DNA of 23,015 nucleotides from Frankia sp. (GTDB taxonomy: Bacteria > Actinomycetota > Actinomycetes > Frankiales > Frankiaceae). How positions within the stretch are numbered: position 1 is the first letter of the stretch; each line of letters opens with the position of its first letter. The notes beneath the pieces are model-generated. The model searched no databases and was not told where the DNA came from. It was given only the letters and a program-made list of their open reading frames with translations. This document shows positions 7,227 through 13,880 of the stretch, one piece after another. The translations under genes were made by a program, and so were the position numbers. The stretch is from the NCBI GenBank assembly GCA_019689615.1, contig JADGHD010000009.1, positions 1 through 23,015 on the forward strand, read 5' to 3'.

Positions 7227-7868
7227 ATGCCCACCCCGAAGAAGGGCCCTCGGCTCGGCGGTAGCCCCGCGCACGAGCGCCTGCTGCTCGCCAACCTCGC
7301 CACCGCGCTGTTCGAGCACGGGGCGATCACCACGACCGAGGCGAAGGCGCGGGCGCTGCGCCCCTACGCCGAGCGCCTGGTCACCTTTGCCAAGCGCGGC
7401 GACCTGCACGCGCGCCGGCGGGTCATGCGGGTCATCCGGGACAAGTCCGTCGTGCACGAGCTGTTCACCGAGATCGGCCCGCGCTACGCCAACCGTGCCG
7501 GTGGCTACACCCGGATCACCAAGCTCGGCCCGCGCAAGGGCGACAACGCCCCGCTGGCCCGCATCGAGCTGGTCGAGGCGCTGACCGTCGGCCAGTCCGC
7601 CGTCGCCGAGGCCGAGCGCGCCCGTGGCACCCGGTTCGCCGAGCGCAAGGCCCCGACCGGCGCCACCCGTGAGGCGGCCGAGGACCTGGCCAAGGAGTCG
7701 CCGACCGCCGCGGCCGTCGCGCTGGAGGCCGAGGAGGCGGCGGAGAGGGCGGAGGAGACCGCCGAGGCCGCGGCCGCAGCCGACACCACCGAGGCGCCGG
7801 CTGCCGAGGCCGAGGCGGCGGAGGAGAAGCCCGCCGAGGACGAGCAGACGTCGGACAAGGACAGCTGA
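7227..7868 (+). CDS. rplQ: 50S ribosomal protein L17 with long acidic tail
   Basis: L17 lies near the exit tunnel of the large subunit. Residues 1 to about 118 are the normal domain: MPTPKKGPRLGGSPAHERLL, ITTTEAKARALRPYAERLVT and GGYTRITKLGPRKGDNAP. The remaining 95 residues are an extension rich in Ala and Glu, with several Asp and Lys, ending QTSDKDS. Typical L17 is about 120 residues; many actinobacteria have longer tails, but this is at the long end. The tail looks disordered or helical and acidic, opposite in charge to a normal ribosomal protein tail. GGAAAGGAA lies about 12 bases before the ATG. Confidence 0.96.
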   Translation: MPTPKKGPRLGGSPAHERLLLANLATALFEHGAITTTEAKARALRPYAERLVTFAKRGDLHARRRVMRVIRDKSVVHELFTEIGPRYANRAGGYTRITKLGPRKGDNAPLARIELVEALTVGQSAVAEAERARGTRFAERKAPTGATREAAEDLAKESPTAAAVALEAEEAAERAEETAEAAAAADTTEAPAAEAEAAEEKPAEDEQTSDKDS

Positions 7869-7888
7869 CGCCTGCTGCCAGCTTTACC

Positions 7889-7920
7889 GGAGCCCGCCGT
7901 GCCTGGCCGCGGCGGGCTCC
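7889..7920 (+). terminator. 11-bp perfect terminator-like hairpin after rplQ
   Basis: GGAGCCCGCCG (7889-7899) and CGGCGGGCTCC (7910-7920) pair perfectly with a 10-base loop, 20 bases after the rplQ stop. It is the likely end of the alpha operon transcript, although only a weak TT pair follows rather than a T-tract. Confidence 0.55.
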
Positions 7921-7924
7921 ATGC

Positions 7925-7964
7925 TTATGACGAGACCCGGCGGCTTGTGACGAGACCTGGCGGC
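7925..7964. repeat. Two tandem 20-bp direct repeats upstream of truA
   Basis: TTATGACGAGACCCGGCGGC (7925-7944) is followed directly by a second 20-bp copy (7945-7964) that differs at two positions (A to G, C to T). The pair lies just after the rplQ hairpin and about 100 bases before truA. Adjacent copies two DNA turns apart could be binding sites for a regulator, but no known operator is recognised. Confidence 0.7.
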
Positions 7965-8067
7965 CGCTGTGCGGCGGGCCGCCGATCCGCTCGGCGGCCC
8001 CGCGCGGACGCGCCGCGTTGACGGACCCGGCGCGGCGGCGCTGCCTGGAAGAACGGACGGGCGGGAG

Positions 8068-8922
8068 ATGGCGCAGGCAACGCGGCACGCTGACGCCGAC
8101 GACGACGGCCTGCAGCGGCTGCGGATCGACCTCGCCTACGACGGGACGCAGTTCGCCGGCTGGGCCCGCCAGCCCGGCCAGCGGACCGTGCAGGGCGAGG
8201 TCGAGGACGCGCTGATGCGGGTGGCCAGGCTGCCGGCGGTGCGGCTGACCGTCGCCGGGCGCACCGACGCCGGCGTGCACGCGGTCGGCCAGGTGGCCCA
8301 CGTCGACCTGCCGGCCGAGGTCCCGCTCGGCGGGCTGGCGCGCCGGCTGAACGGGGTGCTCGACCGGGCCATCCGGATCACCGGGATCGCGCCCGCCCCG
8401 CCGGGGTTCGACGCCCGGTTCTCCGCGTTGTCCCGGCGTTACGCCTACCGGATCAGCGACGCGCCGTACGGCGCCGACCCGCTGCGCCGCCACGACACGC
8501 TGGCCTGGCCTCGGCCACTGGACGCCGACGCGATGCGCCGCGCCGCGCTCCCGCTGCTCGGCGAGCACGACTTCGCCGCCTTCTGCCGCCGCCGTGAGGG
8601 CGCGACCACGATCCGCACGTTGCTGCGGCTCGACGTCGCCCGCCAGCCCGACGGGGTCATCGTCGCCGACGTCGAGGCGGACGCGTTCTGCCACTCGATG
8701 GTCCGCGCGCTGGTGGGCGCGCTGGTCGCGGTCGGCGAGGGCCGCCGCTCGACCGACTGGCCGGCCGAGGTGATGGCGCGGGCGGTGCGCGACCCGGCGG
8801 TGACCGTGCTGCCTCCGTACGGCCTGACCCTGGTCGAGGTGCGCTACCCACCGGAGGCGGGGCTGGCCGCCCGCGCCGAGGTGACCCGCGCGGTCCGGAC
8901 CTCCCCGACCCTGTCCGGCTGA
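8068..8922 (+). CDS. truA: tRNA pseudouridine(38-40) synthase TruA
   Basis: TruA converts uridines 38-40 of the tRNA anticodon stem-loop to pseudouridine. The catalytic aspartate is Asp67 in TVAGRTDAGVHA. The family start LRIDLAYDGTQFAGWARQP, SALSRRYAYRI, and FCHSMVRALVGALVAVGEG are also present. I chose the ATG at 8068, giving 284 residues; GGGAG directly abuts it, which is not an ideal ribosome binding site. An in-frame GTG at 7969 would add 33 poorly conserved residues. The gene follows rplQ after 199 bases holding a hairpin and a tandem repeat, and converges with the next gene. Confidence 0.94.
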   Translation: MAQATRHADADDDGLQRLRIDLAYDGTQFAGWARQPGQRTVQGEVEDALMRVARLPAVRLTVAGRTDAGVHAVGQVAHVDLPAEVPLGGLARRLNGVLDRAIRITGIAPAPPGFDARFSALSRRYAYRISDAPYGADPLRRHDTLAWPRPLDADAMRRAALPLLGEHDFAAFCRRREGATTIRTLLRLDVARQPDGVIVADVEADAFCHSMVRALVGALVAVGEGRRSTDWPAEVMARAVRDPAVTVLPPYGLTLVEVRYPPEAGLAARAEVTRAVRTSPTLSG

Positions 8923-9035
8923 CCCTAGGGGCCCGGCTGGCCCACGGGGGCAGGCTGGCCCCGGCGGCGCCCGACGTTGCCGCCGGTCCCGGCTGCCGCG
9001 GCGGCCGGCCAGCGCCCGTCCGCGGGCAGGTGCAA

Positions 9036-9052
9036 GCCAGCGGGCCGCTGGC
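9036..9052. terminator. Stem-loop between convergent genes
   Basis: GCCAGCG (9036-9042) and CGCTGGC (9046-9052) form a 7-bp stem with loop GGC. It lies between the stop of truA (8922) and the stop of the minus-strand gene (9113), where a bidirectional terminator would be expected. A weaker GGGGCC/GGCCCC pairing lies at 8928-8962. Confidence 0.35.
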
Positions 9053-9112
9053 CACGGTTCTCGGCCCAGCCGATGGCCCGGCTCGGGCGCCCCAGGGGCC
9101 GGCGTGGGCTGG

Positions 9113-10579
9113 TTACGCGCCTGCTGGCGCGGGAGTCGTGGCTGGTGCCTGGTCCGCCGGGGCGCTGGCCGGCGGCTGCGGCTGCGCTGGATCGGTGGGG
9201 GTGGTCACGGCGGCGGACGGCGTGGCCGACGGGTCCCGGTAGCCGCGGCCGAACAGCATCCGGTCGTCCAGCGGCTGGTTGGCCAGGGCTCGCAGGTCGG
9301 CGGTGGCCGCGGTGAGCGCCGGGTCGGTGGCCGAGCCCAGCTCGCCGTCGGAGTAGGCCACCTGGATCACGAACGTGTAGTGCCCGCGGTGGAAGGCGGT
9401 GCGCCACTCGTTGTCGCCGTTCGGGCCGAGGATCCGCCCGTCCGGCAGGCCGCCGACCGGGATCGGCAGCGGGTTCACCCCGCCCCGGCGCTCGGTCAGC
9501 ACCGTCGTCGCCTGCTCGGCGGTGGCGACGGTGTCCACGACCAGCACGCTGATCCCGGCGAGCACCCGCCGGTTGTTGGCCTGCGGGTCCGGCTCGCTGG
9601 TGTAGAGCGCGCGGACGAGCTGGCGGCAGGTCTGGTCGGGCAGCGCCGGGCCGAGGTCGCCGGTCAGGTCCGGGCAGCCGGCGTCAAGCTTGCGGGCGAT
9701 GCGGGTGTAGACGCGGCCGTCGGCCTCGTACCGCTCGGTACGGAAGAACTCGTTCTCGGTGACCGGGTCGACGTCGGACAGGACGCTGTTGAGGAAGTCG
9801 GCCGGGATCGGGCTCGGGGTGGGCAGCGGGGCGGCCGTTCCGCCGTCGTCGTCGGAGCCCAGGAACATCCGGGTCAGCAGCGCGACCACCACGATGACCG
9901 CGGCGACCAGCAGCAGCCGGCGGCCGAGCCGGCCGCGCGGCCGGTCATCCCCGTCGGCCTCGTCCGGCCGCCAGGTGCCCTCCTGCGCATCGTCTGGCTC
10001 GTTTCCGTCGTCCGACCAGCGGCGGGCGAGCAACCGGGAGCCGAAGCGGGACTGGCCGGCCAGCCCGGGCCCGCGGCCGCCATCGCGGCGGGTGTTCTCG
10101 TCGTCGTCCATGTCGTCGTCATCGGGTTCGTCGGCGAACCCGAGGTCATCGAAGTCGTCGGTCAGGTCCGGATCCCGGTCGTCCGGGTCGTCGCCCAGGC
10201 CGCCGTACCGGCCGTCGGCACCGGCCTGCCCGAACGAGCCGCCGTCGCCGTGGCCGCGGTCGCCCTCGCCGGGGTACCCGCCGGGCGCCCGCTGCCAGGG
10301 CGCGGCCGTGGCGGACTGCCAGGAGCCGTCGTCCGGGTAGGGGACCGGCGCGGCGCCGCCAGGCTGGGCCGTGGTCAGCGGGCCGAACAGGGGGTCGTCG
10401 GCCGGTGGCAGCCAGCCGGTGGCTGGGCCATCGCCTGGGCCGTCAGCCCAGGCGTCCCGCGTTGTCCCGGCGGGCCAGGCTGTCGGCCCGGTCGCGGCCG
10501 TCCGTGGATGGCCGTCCCGGCCGCCCGCGTCACCGCTGGCGTCCGCCGGCCCGGCCGACCACGGATCGGTACCGTTCAT
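9113..10579 (-). CDS. Single-pass membrane protein with disordered acidic N-terminus
   Basis: I do not recognise the family. The 488-residue protein has three parts. Residues 1-215 are low-complexity, rich in Gly, Pro and Asp, with an acidic cluster at about 129-162; this part should be cytoplasmic. Residues 221-240 are one strong transmembrane segment after RLGRR. Residues 241-488 should be extracytoplasmic, with a folded domain at about 260-445 holding the only two cysteines (Cys302 and Cys318, a possible disulfide), then a Pro/Ala/Thr tail. The ATG at 10579 is chosen because upstream sequence runs into repeats and the opposite rplM gene; no clear ribosome binding site precedes it. It lies between truA and rplM, where mycobacteria have ESX-4 genes, but no ESX similarity is visible. 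Confidence 0.75.
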   Translation of the reverse strand: MNGTDPWSAGPADASGDAGGRDGHPRTAATGPTAWPAGTTRDAWADGPGDGPATGWLPPADDPLFGPLTTAQPGGAAPVPYPDDGSWQSATAAPWQRAPGGYPGEGDRGHGDGGSFGQAGADGRYGGLGDDPDDRDPDLTDDFDDLGFADEPDDDDMDDDENTRRDGGRGPGLAGQSRFGSRLLARRWSDDGNEPDDAQEGTWRPDEADGDDRPRGRLGRRLLLVAAVIVVVALLTRMFLGSDDDGGTAAPLPTPSPIPADFLNSVLSDVDPVTENEFFRTERYEADGRVYTRIARKLDAGCPDLTGDLGPALPDQTCRQLVRALYTSEPDPQANNRRVLAGISVLVVDTVATAEQATTVLTERRGGVNPLPIPVGGLPDGRILGPNGDNEWRTAFHRGHYTFVIQVAYSDGELGSATDPALTAATADLRALANQPLDDRMLFGRGYRDPSATPSAAVTTPTDPAQPQPPASAPADQAPATTPAPAGA

Positions 10580-10653
10580 CTGGCTGAGGGTATCCGGAGT
10601 CCGGATCTGTCCCGACAACGGGCCCAACGCCCGGACAGCGACACCACCACCGC

Positions 10654-10825
10654 ACCCGCCAGGACGTTGGCGAAGCCACTGGATCGGCGAGGACGTGGCG
10701 ATGCCACTGCGTCCGCCTGGGGCGTGGCGAAGCCACTGCGGTCCGCCTGGGGCGTGGCGATGCGCCTCGGTCCGCCAGGACGTGGCAAGGCCACCAAGTC
10801 TGCTTGGGACGTGGCGGGTGGTGTG
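10654..10825. repeat. Tandem array of 28-30 bp repeats with palindromic cores
   Basis: About six imperfect units follow head to tail, starting near 10654, 10682, 10711, 10741, 10770 and 10798. The third and fourth share their first 20 bases (GTCCGCCTGGGGCGTGGCGA). Three units carry a perfect small palindrome: GTGGC-GAT-GCCAC (10695-10707), GTGGC-GAA-GCCAC (10724-10736) and GTGGC-AAG-GCCAC (10782-10794). The first unit has a shorter version, and the last two palindromes are eroded or absent in units 4 and 6. There are no unique spacers, so it is not a CRISPR array. It lies 75-246 bases upstream of the minus-strand membrane gene. Confidence 0.8.
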
Positions 10826-10864
10826 GGTGCAGACGGGTGGCGGCGTCAGGCACCGCGCGAGGCC

Positions 10865-10873
10865 TGGTAACCT
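10865..10873 (+). promoter_or_regulatory. Possible extended -10 promoter for rplM
   Basis: TGGTAACCT reads as an extended -10 (TG, G, TAACCT). It would give an rplM leader of about 150 bases. No good -35 hexamer is seen 17-18 bases upstream. Confidence 0.35.
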
Positions 10874-11030
10874 CAAGGACTGCGGCGCGTGACACGACCG
10901 TCGATCCCACCTGTCGACGCTGTGCCCGCGTTCTTCGCATTCCTGACGAGCTTCTTGACGAAGTTTGCCGCGCCACGGGCTGGGCCCGCTGGCGCGCGGC
11001 GAACGTAGTCCCGACGAAGAAGGCAGACCT

Positions 11031-11474
11031 GTGCGCACGTACCAGCCCAAGCCAGCGGACGTCCAGCGTGCGTGGCACGTCATCGACGCCAGCGACGTCG
11101 TCCTCGGCAAGCTGGCGTCCCAGGCTGCCACGCTGCTGCGCGGCAAGCACAAGCCGTACTTCGCCCCGCACATCGACACCGGTGACTTCGTGATCATCGT
11201 GAACGCGGGCAAGGTGGCGCTCTCCGGCTCCAAGCGCGAGCAGTCGCAGTACTACCGGCACTCCGGCTACCCGGGCGGGCTGCGCAGCACCTCCTACGGT
11301 CAGCTGCTCGAGACCCGGCCGCAGCTGCTCGTTGAGAAGGCCATCAAGGGCATGCTGCCGAAGAACAAGCTCGGCCGTGCCCAGGCGCGCAAGCTCAAGG
11401 TCTACGCGGGCCCGACCCACCCGCACCAGGCGCAGAAGCCGACGCCGTACACCATCACCCAGGTCGCGCAGTAG
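11031..11474 (+). CDS. rplM: 50S ribosomal protein L13
   Basis: L13 is an early assembly protein of the large subunit. Starting at the GTG at 11031 it has 147 residues, the normal length. It begins MRTYQPKPADVQRAWHVIDA and contains DVVLGKLASQAATLLRGKHK, YYRHSGYPGG and KGMLPKNKLGRAQ. AAGG lies seven bases before the GTG. An upstream in-frame start at 10965 would add 22 non-conserved residues. It forms the usual pair with rpsI, 33 bases downstream. Confidence 0.97.
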   Translation: MRTYQPKPADVQRAWHVIDASDVVLGKLASQAATLLRGKHKPYFAPHIDTGDFVIIVNAGKVALSGSKREQSQYYRHSGYPGGLRSTSYGQLLETRPQLLVEKAIKGMLPKNKLGRAQARKLKVYAGPTHPHQAQKPTPYTITQVAQ

Positions 11475-11507
11475 CCGCGGACCCGATCACGCAGGAAGGA
11501 ACGCGAC

Positions 11508-11915
<408 letters not shown>

Positions 11916-11921
11916 TTCCCC

Positions 11922-11955
11922 GGCGGGTCGGCCGGCCGCGCGCCGGTCACCCGCC
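11922..11955 (+). terminator. Stem-loop after rpsI
   Basis: GGCGGGT (11922-11928) and ACCCGCC (11949-11955) form a 7-bp stem enclosing a self-complementary GC-rich segment, six bases after the rpsI stop. There is no T-tract. Confidence 0.4.
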
Positions 11956-12102
11956 ACCCACCGCCGTCTCCTGGCCTGGCGGGGCAGCTCGCCGCCTGCT
12001 CCCGGCAGGAGCCGGTCTCGGCGGTGGCGCCAGGCGGCGGGCCCCGCGGCGGTCGGGACATGGGGATGTGCCCGGCCCGCGGCAGCGGGGAATCAGGCGG
12101 CA

Positions 12103-12139
12103 CTGGACGCGCCGCGGCGGAATGTCGCGGCGCGTCCGG
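12103..12139. terminator. 12-bp perfect stem-loop between rpsI and glmM
   Basis: GGACGCGCCGCG (12105-12116) and CGCGGCGCGTCC (12126-12137) pair perfectly with a 9-base loop; a T-G wobble and one more C-G pair extend it to 12103-12139. It is among the strongest hairpins in the window. It lies about 190 bases after rpsI and 200 before glmM, so it could end the rplM-rpsI transcript or shape the glmM leader. Confidence 0.5.
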
Positions 12140-12341
12140 CTGTCTGGGACCGTGTGCGCCGAAGCGCCGCTGGTTGTCGCATCGCGCTCGGCGTGGCGGA
12201 CCGACCGTCGCGCCCGCGAGGTCGACGATCGGCGGGGTGCGTCGTCTCGCCGGAGCGACGCGCCGGGCCGTCACCCGGCGGTGGCGGCGTCGAGCGGACG
12301 AGTTCCGGCAGCCGAAGTTCCGACGCGGGAGGACTAGGCCG

Positions 12342-13706
12342 ATGGTGCGGCTTTTCGGGACCGACGGCGTCCGCGGGGTCGCGAACGTCGACCTCACCGC
12401 CGAGCTGGCGCTGGACCTGGCGGCCGCCGCGGTGGAGGTGCTCACCGAGGGCCGCGCGCCCGACGCCGGCCGCCCGCTGGTGGTGGTCGGCCGGGACACC
12501 CGCCCGTCCGGCCAGTTCCTCGAGGCGGCCGTGATCGCGGGCCTGGCCTCCTGCGGCGCTGACGCGATCCGGGTCGGCGTGGTGCCGACGCCCACCGTCG
12601 CCCACATCGTCGCCGCCACCCGCGCCGACCTCGGCGTGATGCTGTCGGCCAGCCACAACCCGATGCCGGACAACGGGATCAAGCTCTTCGCCGCCGGCGG
12701 GCACAAGCTGCCGGACGAGATCGAGGACGAGATCGAGGCCCGGCTCGGCGCACCCCGCCGCCGCCGGCCCACCGGTGGCGACGTCGGCCGGGTCCTCGAC
12801 GACCCCGCCTACATCGCCGGGCTCATCGACGGCTACGTCGCCCACCTGCTGTCCACGCTGCCGGTCCGCCTCGACGGCCTGAAGGTCGTCGTCGACTGCG
12901 CCCAGGGCGCGGCCTGCGTGCTGGCCCCGCGGGTGCTGCGGGAGGCGGGCGCCGAGGTGGTGCCGCTGAACGCGGACGGCGACGGGCAGCGGATCAACGA
13001 CCGCTCCGGCGCGACCCACCTGGACAGCCTGCGCGCCGCCGTGCTCGAGCACGGCGCGGACGTCGGGATCGCGCACGACGGCGACGCCGACCGCTGCCTG
13101 GCCGTCGACGCGACCGGCGAGGTCATCGACGGGGACCAGATCATGGCTGTGATCGCGCTGGCGATGGCCGAGCGCGGCGAGCTGGCTGACGGCCGGGTGG
13201 TGGTCACGGTCATGTCGAACCTGGGCTTCCACCAGGCGATGCGCCAGGCCGGGATCGAGGTGCTGGCCACCCCGGTCGGCGACCGGTACGTGCTCGCCGA
13301 GATGCGCCGGACCGGGGCGGCGCTGGGCGGCGAGCAGAGCGGCCACATCGTCTTCCTCCGCCACGCCACCACCGGCGACGGCCTGCTGACGGCGCTCACG
13401 CTGCTCGGCCGGGTGCGCGAGACCCGCCAGCCGCTCGGTGAGCTGGCCGAGAAGGCGATGACCCGGCTGCCCCAGGTGCTGGTGAACGTGCGCGGCGTGG
13501 ACCGGTCCGGGGTGACCACGTCGGCGCGGCTGCAGGCGGCGGTGGCGGACGCCGAGGCGGAGCTGGGCGAGGACGGCCGGGTGCTGCTGCGCCCGTCCGG
13601 GACCGAGCCCCTGGTCCGGGTGATGGTCGAGGCCCCGACCGACGCCCAGGCGCGGGCCGTGGCCACCCGGCTGGCCAGCGTCGTCGAGGCCGAGCTGCGC
13701 CGCTGA
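12342..13706 (+). CDS. glmM: Phosphoglucosamine mutase
   Basis: GlmM converts glucosamine-6-phosphate to glucosamine-1-phosphate, the second step towards UDP-GlcNAc for peptidoglycan. The 454-residue protein has all alpha-D-phosphohexomutase signatures. The phosphoserine is Ser104 in SASHNP, the metal loop is DGDADR (246-251), the sugar-binding loop is GEQSGH (330-335), and the phosphate-binding loop is RPSGTEP (417-423). The N-terminal RLFGTDGVRG is intact. The ATG at 12342 has GGGAGGA eight bases upstream. It lies upstream of glmS, whose product is its substrate. Confidence 0.97.
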   Translation: MVRLFGTDGVRGVANVDLTAELALDLAAAAVEVLTEGRAPDAGRPLVVVGRDTRPSGQFLEAAVIAGLASCGADAIRVGVVPTPTVAHIVAATRADLGVMLSASHNPMPDNGIKLFAAGGHKLPDEIEDEIEARLGAPRRRRPTGGDVGRVLDDPAYIAGLIDGYVAHLLSTLPVRLDGLKVVVDCAQGAACVLAPRVLREAGAEVVPLNADGDGQRINDRSGATHLDSLRAAVLEHGADVGIAHDGDADRCLAVDATGEVIDGDQIMAVIALAMAERGELADGRVVVTVMSNLGFHQAMRQAGIEVLATPVGDRYVLAEMRRTGAALGGEQSGHIVFLRHATTGDGLLTALTLLGRVRETRQPLGELAEKAMTRLPQVLVNVRGVDRSGVTTSARLQAAVADAEAELGEDGRVLLRPSGTEPLVRVMVEAPTDAQARAVATRLASVVEAELRR

Positions 13707-13708
13707 CC

Positions 13709-13726
13709 AGGTGACATAGATCACCT
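13709..13726. promoter_or_regulatory. CRP/GlxR-like palindrome between glmM and glmS
   Basis: AGGTGACATAGATCACCT is palindromic at both arms (AGGTGA, TCACCT). Its core GTGA-N6-TCAC, with TA in the middle, matches the core of the known CRP/GlxR consensus TGTGA-N6-TCACA; the outer T and A are G and C here. It begins two bases after the glmM stop and about 155 bases before glmS. The same sequence followed by TTCTC could instead be a weak terminator. Confidence 0.4.
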
Positions 13727-13829
13727 TCTCCGGCTTGTCGCGCGGGTCACGAGGTTCACCCCGGCGGGGTGGCCGCCAACCGGGCGGGGCGGGACAACCG
13801 CGCGCCGCCGGTCGAGAAACTACGGGCGG

Positions 13830-13854
13830 GTTCGCGGGGCCGTCCCCGCCGAAC
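13830..13854 (+). promoter_or_regulatory. Stem-loop upstream of glmS
   Basis: GTTCGCGGGG (13830-13839) pairs with CCCCG-CGAAC (13844-13854) over 10 bp, with one bulged C at 13849 and the loop CCGT. It ends 13 bases before the glmS -10 element, so it may be an operator or a terminator of glmM transcripts. Confidence 0.35.
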
Positions 13855-13867
13855 ACCGGTGGCTGCG

Positions 13868-13873
13868 TACGCT
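13868..13873 (+). promoter_or_regulatory. Possible -10 giving a leaderless glmS mRNA
   Basis: TACGCT ends seven bases before the glmS ATG, so transcription would begin at or next to the start codon. The absence of a ribosome binding site before glmS agrees with a leaderless mRNA. No clear -35 is visible. Confidence 0.4.
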
Positions 13874-13880
13874 GAGCCAC

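Larger units (their letters stand above)
10580..11030. other. Divergent spacer between membrane gene and rplM
   Basis: This 451-base region separates the divergently transcribed membrane protein gene and rplM. It contains the tandem repeat array at 10654-10825 and a possible rplM promoter at 10865-10873. The remaining 157 bases before rplM look like an untranslated leader and encode nothing recognisable. Confidence 0.6.
11916..12341 (+). other. rpsI-glmM spacer, no gene
   Basis: This 426-base region has no recognisable gene. It holds two strong stem-loops (11922-11955 and 12103-12139). A reading frame in frame with glmM runs through it from 12024, but encodes Arg/Gly-rich sequence unlike any GlmM N-terminus. 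Confidence 0.6.

Noticed and set aside
8925..9407. Minus-strand frame past the end of the membrane protein gene
   Set aside because: It overlaps the 3' end of that gene in another frame, has no ribosome binding site and is low-complexity.
10654..10825. CRISPR array
   Set aside because: The units are contiguous and imperfect with no unique spacers, and no cas gene is nearby.
10580..11233. N-terminal extension of the minus-strand membrane protein
   Set aside because: The extra 218 codons run through the repeat array and are antisense to rplM, so the start at 10579 is preferred.
13707..13880. glmS ribozyme upstream of glmS
   Set aside because: The 174-base spacer shows a palindrome and a simple hairpin but no ribozyme core I recognise, and a promoter-like box next to the ATG suggests a leaderless mRNA.
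12093..13880. Long minus-strand reading frame antisense to glmM
   Set aside because: Shadow frame; glmM on the plus strand has every family motif.
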